From JBFKQC01 sp041627895 (GTDB taxonomy: Bacteria; Pseudomonadota; Alphaproteobacteria; Rhodobacterales; Rhodobacteraceae): a stretch of 45,724 nt of DNA. The notes beneath the pieces were generated by a model. It saw nothing but the letters and a program-made list of their open reading frames with translations. It searched no databases and was not told the DNA's origin. Both the position numbers and the translations under genes were made by a program. Shown here piece by piece: positions 16,337 to 23,822 of this stretch (within the stretch, counting starts at the first letter, position 1; the number at the start of each line of letters is the position of its first letter). The stretch covers positions 1 to 45,724 of the forward strand of contig JBFKQC010000028.1 of NCBI GenBank assembly GCA_041627895.1, read 5' to 3'.

Positions 16337-16693
16337 ATGGGGCAGGTTCTCGAAGCGCTTCTTGAACGCAACCGCGACTGGTCCGCGAAGATCCGCGCAG
16401 CAACCGAGGAGGATAAGCCGCACGGACTTGCCGACCACTGGCTCGAGCCGATCCGGCGGCTGGCAAAGCGCCACGCGCGTGAGCTCGCGCAAATCGTTGA
16501 CATCGAGATGCGGCGCGATCGGCTGGCAGAACTGAACGTCCTTGAAAGCGTCGCCCGGGTGGCGGAAACGCCGATCCTGCGCCGGGCCTGGAGCAGCGGG
16601 GATTACCCGCTCATCCACGGCACGATCTACTGAATCCGGGACGGCGTTCTCAGAGACCTCGACTGCACGATGAGCGGCGCCGACGCGCGCTGA
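16337..16693 (+). pseudogene. Beta-carbonic anhydrase relic with internal deletion and in-frame stop
   Basis: The sequence starts like a beta-carbonic anhydrase (VLEALLERNRDWSAKI) but jumps at about residue 26 directly to the C-terminal part (GLADHWLEPIRRLAKRHA, RRDRLAELNVLESV, ILRRAW, HGTIY). The segment holding the zinc site (CxDSR and HxxC) is missing. After 98 codons a TGA (16631) interrupts; the same frame then continues IRDGVLRDLDCTMSGADAR to a second TGA (16691), exactly the remaining family C-terminus (HG-x-Y-x-IRDG-x-LRDL). The frame is otherwise preserved. It cannot be an active anhydrase. Alternatively the 98-aa product is retained for another role, since it keeps an open frame and operon spacing. 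Confidence 0.8.
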
Positions 16694-16706
16694 GAAGGGA
16701 CAACCA

Positions 16707-17225
16707 ATGCGCCTCGCCTATGTTACCGCCGCCGAAAGGGGTCTGACCGACCGGGTGCTGGCCGAAGCGGCCGACCTCCTGGCCGCACAGGGCATCCGCG
16801 TCGCTGGCGCCGTGCAGACGAATATCGAGCGTCCGAGGCGCTTCCGTTGCGACATGGATCTGCGCATCCTGCCCGATGGCCCGACCATCGGCATCACCCA
16901 GAACCTTGGCGAAAGCGCCCGTGGCTGCCGTCTCGACCCCGGCGCGCTGGAAGCGGCGGTGGCCGATGTCTCTGCGCGCCTCGCAAACAGGAAGCCGGAC
17001 CTCCTCATCCTTAACAAGTTCGGCAAGCACGAGGCAGAGGGCCGCGGATTTCGCCCGGTCATCGCCGAGGCGCTGACGCTCGGACTTCCGGTGGTGCTCG
17101 GCCTGAACCGCCTCAATGAGCGCGCGTTTCACGATTTCGCCGGGGGATGCGCGGAGAAACTGCCGTGCGACACCGGGGAGCTTGTGAACTGGGTCACGCT
17201 TCAATTCACCATGGCGAGCGGCTGA
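16707..17225 (+). CDS. DUF2478 family protein
   Basis: 172-aa cytoplasmic protein of the DUF2478 family, a P-loop-NTPase-like fold lacking an obvious Walker A here. Conserved-looking stretches are the RLAYVTAAERGLTDRVL start, LDPGALEAAV, PDLLILNKFGKHEAEGRGF (typical nucleotide-binding-like core) and LGLPVVLGLN. Members of this family are often next to molybdate uptake or molybdoenzyme genes, so a part in supplying or sensing molybdenum for NarG is plausible but inferred. Start behind AGAAGGGACAACC. Last gene of the nar unit; its 3' end is overlapped on the other strand by the end of the integrase relic. Confidence 0.78.
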   Translation: MRLAYVTAAERGLTDRVLAEAADLLAAQGIRVAGAVQTNIERPRRFRCDMDLRILPDGPTIGITQNLGESARGCRLDPGALEAAVADVSARLANRKPDLLILNKFGKHEAEGRGFRPVIAEALTLGLPVVLGLNRLNERAFHDFAGGCAEKLPCDTGELVNWVTLQFTMASG

Positions 17226-17906
17226 TCACGTAATTGCCCCAGCGGTATGCCGCCAACATGATTGATCAGCTTTTGGATGTTGCGGCGATACTCCGCCCGA
17301 ACACCCGGTTTGACCTGCCAGAACGCAAGTAGCGTTCAGCGACGCCGCAAATGGTGTCGGGATCACCAGCCAGATCAGATATCCGACGTTCGAGCTTGCG
17401 CTTCAACAGATCATATTCATCACGCTCATCAGGATCGCCAGGTGGGATCACAAGGTCCCTGAAGAACATCACTGGAATGTTCCGATAACCTGCTAGCCGC
17501 GCCCCGGGATTCCGATCCGGATGCTCGTCGGCCACCCGCAGCTCAGCCCGAATACCGTCGAGCATCTTGGACGCACGCCACGCACCAGGACCGATCCCCA
17601 TCTCGGTCATTGTGTCGCCGACCCTCGGCATATCGGGCGTGGCCAGTTGGATTTTGGTCACGTGCCGGACCCTCTCGGCCTCCTTTGGATTGCCCAGCCG
17701 ACGGATCAGGTCATCGTCTTCCTTGGTGCATTGATCGACCTTGGCAACGGCTTCGGCAAAGCTGACCTTGCCGCACGGGCGGCTCCACATCTTGGCGCCA
17801 AGGGCTCGTGGTGCCGCCTGGGAACGCGGCGGCGATCGAACAGGCGACCGCAATATTTCTTCAGGTATCGGACTTTCCGCGTCTCCACGTGGCGAGAAAT
17901 GCACAA
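17201..17906 (-). pseudogene. Frameshifted tyrosine-recombinase (phage/island integrase) relic
   Basis: Three reading frames together give an integrase-like N-terminal half. The first frame (from a TTG at 17906) gives HVETRKVRYLKKYCGRLFDR. The main frame gives KMWSRPCGKVSFAEAVAKVD, a long helical stretch with YRNIPVMFFRDL, and DPDTICGVAERYLRSG. After a further shift, GVRAEYRRNIQKLINHVGG follows, which is the SAM-like core-binding helix of tyrosine recombinases, and then LGQLRDQPLAM and a stop. The catalytic domain (R..HxxR..Y) is absent. It starts about 70 bases beyond the 3' end of the tRNA-Tyr and reads away from it, the usual place for an island integrase. At least two frameshifts and truncation by the nar block make it inactive. 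Confidence 0.7.
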
Positions 17907-17978
17907 ACTGTGTCGAAAGAGGCTGCGGCTGAACGCCTATCGGCCAATGAATTCAGCAATTCCAGGGATCGGGGGAGG

Positions 17979-18062
17979 TGGTGGGCGACCCTGGAATCGA
18001 ACCAGGCATGGGTCTCCCCGGCGGAGTTACAGTCCGCTGCCGCACCTTGCAGCACGTCGCCC
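17979..18062 (-). tRNA. tRNA-Tyr (anticodon GTA)
   Basis: 84 bases including an encoded CCA end. The acceptor arms GGGCGAC and GTCGCCC pair perfectly; the anticodon stem GCGGA/TCCGC encloses CTGTAAC (anticodon GTA). The T-arm is CCTGG-TTCGATT-CCAGG. The 14-base variable region makes it a class II tRNA, as expected for bacterial tRNA-Tyr. The D-arm (GCTG-CAAGGTG-CGGC) has one G-T pair and a short loop, which is less canonical. rlmB lies divergently 111 bases away. An integrase relic adjoins the 3' end. Confidence 0.85.
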
Positions 18063-18173
18063 GACGCGACGGCGTGCTTAGCCCCGCGCCCCGGACCCGT
18101 CAACCGGAAATTCCCTTGCACATCACCGGGGCAGGGCGCATGGGTGGCGCCGGGCCAGAGCCGGGGCGGAGCG

Positions 18174-18956
18174 ATGAAGAAACCCAAATGGGTGATCGAG
18201 AAAGAGCGCGCGCGGCGCGCGTCGGCGCAGGCCACGCTGTGGCTTTTCGGGCTGCACGCGGTGCGCGATGCGCTGATGAACCCGGCGCGCGAAAGGCTGC
18301 GGCTGGTGGTCACGAAGAACGCCGCCGACAGGCTTGCCGACGCGATCCGGGCCGCGGGCATCGAGCCGGAAATCGCCGATCCGCGCCGGTTTCCCGTGCC
18401 GCTCGACCCCGGATCGGTGCACCAGGGCGCAGCGCTCGAGGTGCGGCCGCTCGACTGGGGCACCCTGTCGGAACGCTGCGCGCCGGGTGGCGGCGCCCCG
18501 GTGGTCGTGCTGCTCGACAGGGTGACCGACCCGCACAACGTGGGCGCCATCCTGCGCTCGGCCGAGGTCTTCGGCGCGGCGGCCGTGATCGCGCCGGCGC
18601 GGCATTCGGCCCCCGAAACCGGGGCGCTGGCCAAGGCGGCCTCGGGCGCGCTGGAACGCCAGCCATATCTGCGGGTGGCCAACCTCGGCCGCGCCATGGA
18701 CGAGTTGCGCGCCATGGGCTACCGGCTGCTGGGGCTGGCGGGCGAGGGGCGGGCCGGCCTCGGTGCCGCACTGGGCGAGGCGCGGCAGGTACCGGTGGCG
18801 CTGGTTCTCGGCGCCGAGGGGCCGGGGCTGCGCCAGAAGACCCGCGAAGGCTGCGACGTGCTGGTCAGAATCGATGCATGCGGCGATTTCGGCTCGCTCA
18901 ACGTCTCCAATGCCGCCGCGGTCGCCCTATATGCAGCCAGGGAACGGACGGAATAG
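18174..18956 (+). CDS. rlmB: TrmH/SpoU rRNA 2'-O-methyltransferase, RlmB type
   Basis: 260-aa SPOUT methyltransferase. It has the N-terminal RNA-binding L30e-like domain (LWLFGLHAVRDALMNPAR, about residues 22-95) and the SPOUT knot with all three motifs: LDRVTDPHNVGAILRSAEVF (motif 1), LVLGAEGPGLR (motif 2) and FGSLNVSNAAAVALYAAR (motif 3). This architecture is that of RlmB, which methylates 23S rRNA G2251. The ATG at 18174 gives the family N-terminus MKKPKWVIEKE. It is followed two bases later by the zinc-ribbon gene, so the two are cotranscribed. Confidence 0.9.
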   Translation: MKKPKWVIEKERARRASAQATLWLFGLHAVRDALMNPARERLRLVVTKNAADRLADAIRAAGIEPEIADPRRFPVPLDPGSVHQGAALEVRPLDWGTLSERCAPGGGAPVVVLLDRVTDPHNVGAILRSAEVFGAAAVIAPARHSAPETGALAKAASGALERQPYLRVANLGRAMDELRAMGYRLLGLAGEGRAGLGAALGEARQVPVALVLGAEGPGLRQKTREGCDVLVRIDACGDFGSLNVSNAAAVALYAARERTE

Positions 18957-18958
18957 AC

Positions 18959-19252
18959 ATGCCGCACGGGGCGAAGATCGCGACCTGCAACTATTGCGGC
19001 ACCCGCGCAGCGCTGGTTCTGAAGGGCGAGGTGCGCCACGAACTGGCCTGTTCGGCCTGCGGCGCGCCGTTGCACGAGTTGAAGGCGCTGAAGCTTGCGG
19101 CGCCGGACGCGGCGCCAAGGCGGGCGGCCGCCGCATCCGCCAGGCCGAGACCTGCGAGGCCGCAGAAAAAGGTAAGGAAATCAAGGGGTAAATCCGGCCT
19201 TCGCGACATTCTGGACGAGGCGTTCGACCTGATCGACGACATTTTCGATTAG
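18959..19252 (+). CDS. Small zinc-ribbon protein
   Basis: 97-aa protein with two CxxC knuckles (CNYCG at residues 9-13 and CSACG near 30-34) forming a probable zinc ribbon. A basic Ala/Pro/Arg-rich linker follows (about 50-80, ending QKKVRKSRGKSG) and then an acidic tail LRDILDEAFDLIDDIFD. It starts two bases after the rlmB stop. The layout suggests a nucleic-acid or ribosome associated factor, but no function is known to me. Confidence 0.75.
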   Translation: MPHGAKIATCNYCGTRAALVLKGEVRHELACSACGAPLHELKALKLAAPDAAPRRAAAASARPRPARPQKKVRKSRGKSGLRDILDEAFDLIDDIFD

Positions 19253-19318
19253 CGATTTTGCGGCGATTGGTACGCAACGTTTACCTTTCGTTCACAACCT
19301 TATTACATGATCTTTAAT

Positions 19319-19436
19319 CTGATCGGTGGTTTCTTAAGTAATATTGATGGGTGCGGGTACGGAACACTCGCACCACACTTCACTGTCCCTCGTTCCGTGA
19401 CTGGCGCCCGTCCCCTTGTGGTTCGGGCGCTTTTTT
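19319..19436 (+). ncRNA. Candidate structured RNA (small RNA or attenuator leader)
   Basis: Two inverted repeats interlock: GGTGCG (19350-19355) with CGCACC (19369-19374), and ACGGAAC (19359-19365) with GTTCCGT (19392-19398). The order 5'-arm, 5'-arm, 3'-arm, 3'-arm is that of an H-type pseudoknot or of two mutually exclusive hairpins. A strong intrinsic terminator follows immediately. A possible promoter is TTCACA (19291) and TTTAAT (19313), spaced 16 bases. It could be a free-standing small RNA, or a transcription-attenuating leader of the CoA-binding protein gene that starts 29 bases beyond the terminator. I recognise no known RNA family. Boundaries are estimates. Confidence 0.4.
19404..19436 (+). 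terminator. Rho-independent terminator
   Basis: A perfect 7-bp stem GCGCCCG/CGGGCGC with a 13-base loop is followed directly by TTTTTT. It serves plus-strand transcription, either of the rlmB/zinc-ribbon unit (151 bases past its last stop) or of the candidate RNA just upstream. Confidence 0.85.
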
Positions 19437-19464
19437 CTGTCGCGGGACGTGATAGAGCGGGGCC

Positions 19465-19941
19465 GTGGACTATTCCGACGCGTATCTCAGACGGATTCTG
19501 CGGCGCACGAAGGTGATCGCCTGCGTGGGCGTGTCGCCGAACGACGTGCGGCCGAGCTATTACGTTGTGCGCTACCTGCACCAGCGCGGTTTCCGGACGA
19601 TCCCGGTGAATCCCGCGCATGCCGGCAAGTCGCTGTTCGGCGAGGTGATCCGGGCGGATCTGTCGGAGATTCCCGAGGCGGAAAGCGTCGACATGGTCGA
19701 CGTCTTCCGCCGGGCCGAAGCGGTGCCCGACGTCTGGGCCGACGCCAGGGCGCATCTGCCGAACCTGCGGACGTTCTGGATGCAGATCGGGGTGAGGAAT
19801 GCCGGGGTCGCGGCAGAGGCCGAGGCGGCCGGGATCGACGTGATCCAGGACCGCTGCCCGAAGCTCGAGCATCAGCGGCTTTTCGGCGAGCTTCGCAAGG
19901 CCGGGATCAACACGCGGGTGATCTCGTCGCGGCTGACGTAG
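19465..19941 (+). CDS. CoA-binding (YccU-like) Rossmann protein
   Basis: 158-aa single-domain protein of the CoA_binding family, related to the N-terminal domain of succinyl-CoA synthetase. The Rossmann motif IACVGVSPN lies near residues 17-25. Further markers are GFRTIPVNPAHAG, VDMVDVFRR and WMQIGVRN, then the conserved Cys in VIQDRCPKLEH. Function beyond CoA-type nucleotide binding is unknown. The start is GTG at 19465, without a strong ribosome site, 29 bases after a terminator U-run, so transcript read-through or a short independent promoter must express it. It is convergent with hisE. Confidence 0.88.
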   Translation: MDYSDAYLRRILRRTKVIACVGVSPNDVRPSYYVVRYLHQRGFRTIPVNPAHAGKSLFGEVIRADLSEIPEAESVDMVDVFRRAEAVPDVWADARAHLPNLRTFWMQIGVRNAGVAAEAEAAGIDVIQDRCPKLEHQRLFGELRKAGINTRVISSRLT

Positions 19942-20273
19942 GGCGGGCACGCGTTCTGGCGGAGAAAGGCGGGCTTCTGGCTTGTTCCTGCCGTTCGGGT
20001 TGCCTGCCCGGCGCGGGACAAGGCCTTGAGGCCGCCGCGCCATCGCCGACCCGCCCCCCGGGTCGGCGATTTGGTGACGTTGGCGCTGTGATCCGAAGTC
20101 ATGCGCGAACCGCGGGATAAAGCATGCCGATCGGACGTCGGTTGGCCGCCCCGCGGGCCGGCGATGGCGCGGCTTCGCGCTTCAACGGCACCCTTGGTAT
20201 CAGGCCATTGCGCAGCGCGCCCAGCGCAGAAATCCCGTGCCCTGGCAGGGGCCGCCTGCGGGCGGCTTGCGCC
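19942..20273. other. Intergenic region between convergent genes, with a perfect hairpin
   Basis: No gene supported. At 20042-20070 there is a perfect 12-bp inverted repeat (ATCGCCGACCCG and its complement, 5-base C loop), long enough to end transcription from either side although it lacks a clear U-run. A second GC-rich dyad, GCCGCCTGCGGGCGGC, lies just before the hisE stop, near 20250-20266. Confidence 0.45.
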
Positions 20274-20588
20274 TCACTCCCGCCGCGATGCCTTCTCGTC
20301 GAGGCCGGACAACCCCTCGCGCCGCTCGAGTTCCGCCAGCACATCCGCCAGGGCCACGTCGCGCGCCGCCAGCATCACCAGCAGGTGGTAAAGCACGTCC
20401 GCCGCCTCGGCCGTCAGCCGCGCCCGGTCGCCCTTGACCGCCTCGACGATGGCCTCGACGGCCTCTTCGCCGAATTTCCCCGCCGCCTTCTCCGGCCCCA
20501 TGGCCAGCAGCTTCGCCGTCCAGGACGATGCCGGATCGGCGGCCTTGCGCGCCTCGATGGTGGCGGCCAGCCGCTCCAGCGCGGTCAT
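20274..20588 (-). CDS. hisE: Phosphoribosyl-ATP pyrophosphohydrolase HisE
   Basis: 104-aa enzyme of histidine synthesis that removes pyrophosphate from phosphoribosyl-ATP. The all-alpha NTP pyrophosphatase signatures are KFGEEAVEAIVEAV (metal-binding Glu residues) and EAADVLYHLLVML. It is a stand-alone HisE, not fused to HisI, as usual in alphaproteobacteria. Its ATG overlaps the hisF stop by 4 bases (ATGA), so it is the downstream partner of hisF. Confidence 0.93.
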   Translation of the reverse strand: MTALERLAATIEARKAADPASSWTAKLLAMGPEKAAGKFGEEAVEAIVEAVKGDRARLTAEAADVLYHLLVMLAARDVALADVLAELERREGLSGLDEKASRRE

Positions 20589-21346
20589 GTCAGCCGCACC
20601 GGGATGCCGGCAGCGGCCATGTGGGCCTTGGCCTCGCCGATGGTGTAGTCGCCGAAATGAAAGATCGAGGCGGCCAGCACCGCGCTGGCGCCGCCCTTGG
20701 TGACGCCCTCGACCAGATGGTCGAGCGTGCCGACGCCGCCGGATGCGATCACGGGGATGGTCACCGCATCGCTGATCGCGCGGGTCAGCGGCAGGTTGAA
20801 GCCCGCCCGCGTGCCATCGCGGTCCATCGAGGTCAGCAGGATCTCGCCCGCGCCCCTGGCCTCGACGAGGCGGGCGAACTCGACCGCGTCGATGCCGGTG
20901 GGGCGCCGCCCGCCATGGGTGAAGATCTCCCAGCGGCCCGGTTCCACCGTCTTGGCGTCGATCGCGACGACGATGCATTGCGAGCCGAAGCGCTCGGCGG
21001 CGCGCGCCACCACGTCGGGGTCGGCCACCGCGGCAGAGTTGAAGCTGACCTTGTCGGCGCCGGCCAGCAGCAGGCTGCGCACGTCCTCGGGCGTCCTGAC
21101 GCCGCCGCCGATGGTCAGCGGCATGAAGCACTGCTCGGCGGTGCGGGTGGCCAGGTCGTACATCGTGCCGCGGTTCTCGTGCGTGGCGTGGATGTCGAGA
21201 AAGCACAGCTCGTCTGCGCCCGCCGCGTCATAGGCCTTGGCGGCTTCCACCGGGTCGCCGGCATCGACGAGGTTGACGAAGTTGACGCCCTTGACGACGC
21301 GGCCGTCGGCCACATCGAGGCAGGGGATGATCCGCGTCTTCAGCAT
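20585..21346 (-). CDS. hisF: Imidazole glycerol phosphate synthase cyclase subunit HisF
   Basis: 253-aa TIM barrel that closes the imidazole ring using ammonia from HisH. The two catalytic aspartates are in PCLDVADG (Asp11) and in TSMDRDGTRAGF; phosphate-binding loops include TIGGGVRT and VIASGGVGTLDHL. The start at MLKTRIIPCLDV is family-typical; the frame is open 20 codons further upstream. The other his genes are not adjacent in this window: 157 bases of spacer precede it, followed by an unrelated hydrolase on the same strand. Confidence 0.95.
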   Translation of the reverse strand: MLKTRIIPCLDVADGRVVKGVNFVNLVDAGDPVEAAKAYDAAGADELCFLDIHATHENRGTMYDLATRTAEQCFMPLTIGGGVRTPEDVRSLLLAGADKVSFNSAAVADPDVVARAAERFGSQCIVVAIDAKTVEPGRWEIFTHGGRRPTGIDAVEFARLVEARGAGEILLTSMDRDGTRAGFNLPLTRAISDAVTIPVIASGGVGTLDHLVEGVTKGGASAVLAASIFHFGDYTIGEAKAHMAAAGIPVRLT

Positions 21347-21503
21347 GGCGCCGTCATATTGACACCGCCCGCGCCCGGCAAGGGGCAACGGCCGGGCGGG
21401 CCGCATGCGGCGGCGCGCGGGAATGCCGGGTGCCGGCGCGGAAACGGGCGGCGCCGGTCGGCCGTCCGGGCCTGCGGGGGAACGGGATGCGCCGCTTGCC
21501 GCC

Positions 21504-22361
21504 CTACCGCTTTCCTTTCGCCGCCTCTGCCGCCGCCGCTTCGCAGGCGGCCAGCCAGTCCCGGATCGCCGCCACCGCCTCGGGCTCGTCGAGGAACGGC
21601 ACGTGGCCCCGGTCGGGGACGTCGGCGAAGATCATGTCGGGCCGGCGCCGCCGCATCTCGGTCGCCGTCGCGGCCGACAGAAGGTCGGAATTCGCCCCCC
21701 TGACCAGCGCCAGCGGCAACCCGGCGAATGCGTCGAAGAACGGCCACATGTCGACCGGGTCGGCGTCGCCGGCGCGGTCGAAGACCTGCCTGAGTTCGGG
21801 GTCGTAGTTCAGCGCGACCCGCCCGTCGCGCACCACGAAATGCCGCGTCACCTCTTCCAGCCAGCGGCTTTCGGGCACATTGGCGAAGCCCTGCAGCATC
21901 CGCGCCCGGGCGACCGCCAGCTCTTCCAGCGGGCGGTTCGCCGGGGTCTTGCCGACATAGCCGCGGATCACCTCGAGCCCCGCCAGGTTCAGTTCGGGCC
22001 CGATATCCACGAGGCAGACGCCGATCAGCCGCGGCTTTGCGGTCGCCGCGAGCAGCATCGAGATCAGCCCGCCCCGCGACGTGCCCAGAACCGCGGCCCG
22101 TTGCAGCCCCAGGTGATCGAGCAGCGCCAGCGCGTCGCCTGCCTCGACGGCCGGCGTATAGCTCGCGGGGTCGGCCCAGGCTGATGCCCCGCGCCCGCGA
22201 TAGTCCAGCCGGACCAGACGGGTATCGGCCAGGTGCGGCGCGACATAGTCGAAATCGGTGCCGTTCCGCGTCAACCCGGACAGGCAAAGCACCGGCAAGC
22301 CCCGGCCCTCGTCGCGATAGGCCAGCCTCGTGCCGTCCGGCGCGTCGAAATGCCGGATCAT
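21504..22361 (-). CDS. Alpha/beta hydrolase
   Basis: 285-aa serine hydrolase of the alpha/beta fold. It begins DGTRLAYRDEGRG, has the oxyanion-region LSGLTRNG and RLDYRGRGAS, the nucleophile elbow GTSRGG (Ser near residue 95) and the catalytic His in PDRGHVPFLDEP near residue 258. The substrate is unknown; small esters or lactones are plausible. Its ATG overlaps the stop of the upstream dehalogenase gene by 4 bases, so they form an operon and may act on the same small-molecule class. Confidence 0.87.
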   Translation of the reverse strand: MIRHFDAPDGTRLAYRDEGRGLPVLCLSGLTRNGTDFDYVAPHLADTRLVRLDYRGRGASAWADPASYTPAVEAGDALALLDHLGLQRAAVLGTSRGGLISMLLAATAKPRLIGVCLVDIGPELNLAGLEVIRGYVGKTPANRPLEELAVARARMLQGFANVPESRWLEEVTRHFVVRDGRVALNYDPELRQVFDRAGDADPVDMWPFFDAFAGLPLALVRGANSDLLSAATATEMRRRRPDMIFADVPDRGHVPFLDEPEAVAAIRDWLAACEAAAAEAAKGKR

Positions 22362-23047
22362 TGCGCCGCCGCCAGGTCGGGGATCGTGGTCAGGTCGGCA
22401 AGCACATGCGCCGGGCGCCAGGGCAGGCGGTCCACCGGCTCGCCGGCGCGGTTGACCCAGACCGCGCGGAACCCGAACCCCGCGCCATGCGCCGCGTCCC
22501 AGCCGTTCGACGACACGAACAGCACCTCGTCCGGGCGGGTGCCAAAACGCTCGCCGACCATGGCATAGACCCTGGGATGCGGCTTGAAGACCCCGACATC
22601 CTCGACGCTCAGCACGTCGTCCAGCAAATCGCCGAGCCCGGCGCTGTCGACCGCGCCTTTCAGCATCTTCGGCTCGCCGTTCGACAGGATCGCGGTCCGG
22701 AACCCGGCCGCTTTCAGGTCGGCCAGCATCCGCGGCACTTCCGGGTAGGCGCTGAGCTCGAAATAGAGCGCCAGCAGCCGCTCGCGCAGTTCGCCGTCAC
22801 CGTCGAGACCCGACGCCTCCAGCGCCCAGTCGAGCCCGTTCTGCGTGACCTCCCAGAAATCGGCATGCGCCCCGGCCACGGCGCGAAGCCAGGTATATTG
22901 CAGCTGCTTCAGCCGCCAGTCGGTCGCGACCTTCTGCCAGCGGGCGGCAAAGCCCTCGCGGCCGGGCTCGGCTGCGGCCTCGCGCGCGGCGGCGGCGACG
23001 TCGAAAAGCGTGCCATAGGCGTCGAAGACGCAAGCTTGGATCGGCAT
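22358..23047 (-). CDS. (S)-2-haloacid dehalogenase, type II
   Basis: 229-aa HAD enzyme. It has the full L-2-haloacid dehalogenase signature: ACVFDAYGTLFD (nucleophile Asp9), KQLQYTWLRAV near residues 43-53, AILSNGE, GVFKPHPRVYAM, and FVSSNGWDAAHGAGFGF. The SSNGWD and QLQYTWLR segments are specific to dehalogenases that displace halide from 2-haloalkanoic acids, though natural substrates may differ. It is the first gene of a two-gene operon with an alpha/beta hydrolase and is preceded by GGAGGCCG on the minus strand. Confidence 0.87.
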   Translation of the reverse strand: MPIQACVFDAYGTLFDVAAAAREAAAEPGREGFAARWQKVATDWRLKQLQYTWLRAVAGAHADFWEVTQNGLDWALEASGLDGDGELRERLLALYFELSAYPEVPRMLADLKAAGFRTAILSNGEPKMLKGAVDSAGLGDLLDDVLSVEDVGVFKPHPRVYAMVGERFGTRPDEVLFVSSNGWDAAHGAGFGFRAVWVNRAGEPVDRLPWRPAHVLADLTTIPDLAAAQ

Positions 23048-23198
23048 GGGCGGCCTCCTTCGCGCGGCAGACTAGGGGAAGCGCCGGGGAAGGGAAAGGC
23101 GTGCGGCGCGGGCGCTCGGCCGGGGCACATTCGCCGCCGGGCCGCGGCGCGGGCGGCGGGCTTGCGCGGCGCCGTGTCCGGGCGTATCCCCATGCGCC

Positions 23199-23822
23199 AT
23201 GACCGATCTTCCCCCCGCCTGGGAACGCTGGGACCAGCGCTATGACCGCGACGATTACCTCTTCGGCCGCGCGCCCGCGGTCTTTCTGACCCGCCATGCC
23301 GCGCGCCTCGCGCCTTCCAGCCGCGTGCTCTGCGTCGCCGAGGGCGAGGGGCGCAACGCCGTCCACCTCGCGCGCCTGGGCCATTCCGTCACCGCCTTCG
23401 ACGCCTCGGCCCGCGGCCTCGACAAGGCCCGCGCGCTTGCGGCCGAGGCGGGCGTCGGGGTCGATTTCCGCCAGAGCGGGGTCGAGGACTGGGACTGGCG
23501 CGCGGCGCCCTACGACGCCGTGGCCGCGATCTTCATCCAGTTCGCCGGGCCGGAACTGCGGACGGCGATCTTTGCCGGCCTCGACGCGGCGCTGAAGCCC
23601 GGCGGGTTGCTCTTGCTGCACGGCTTCGCGCCGCGCCAGGTCGGCTATGGCACCGGCGGCCCGCCGCATGCCGAGAACATGTACACGCTGGACTTGCTGC
23701 GCGCGGCGTTCGCGGATTACACCGTCCTGCACGCGGACGACTACGACGAGGTCATCGACGCCGGCCCGGGCCACAACGGCAGGTGCGGCCTGATCGACTT
23801 CGTGGCGCGGAAGCCGTCCTAG
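23199..23822 (+). CDS. Class I SAM-dependent methyltransferase
   Basis: 207-aa Rossmann-fold methyltransferase of the TehB/thiopurine-like group. It begins WERWDQRYDRDDYLFGRAP. Motif I is VLCVAEGEGRNAVHLARLG (about residues 43-61), the acidic residue after strand 2 is in VTAFDAS, and motif IV is YDAVAAIFIQF. The family methylates small electrophiles or thiols; the substrate here is unknown. Its stop overlaps by 4 bases the stop of the gene on the opposite strand, a tight convergent end. Confidence 0.85.
   Translation: MTDLPPAWERWDQRYDRDDYLFGRAPAVFLTRHAARLAPSSRVLCVAEGEGRNAVHLARLGHSVTAFDASARGLDKARALAAEAGVGVDFRQSGVEDWDWRAAPYDAVAAIFIQFAGPELRTAIFAGLDAALKPGGLLLLHGFAPRQVGYGTGGPPHAENMYTLDLLRAAFADYTVLHADDYDEVIDAGPGHNGRCGLIDFVARKPS

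Noticed and set aside
22358..23047. Idea that the two HAD dehalogenase-like genes (also 3336-4040) are one recent duplication
   Set aside because: They differ in most motif details (SSNGWD versus AAHNDD) and in neighbours; only the fold is shared.
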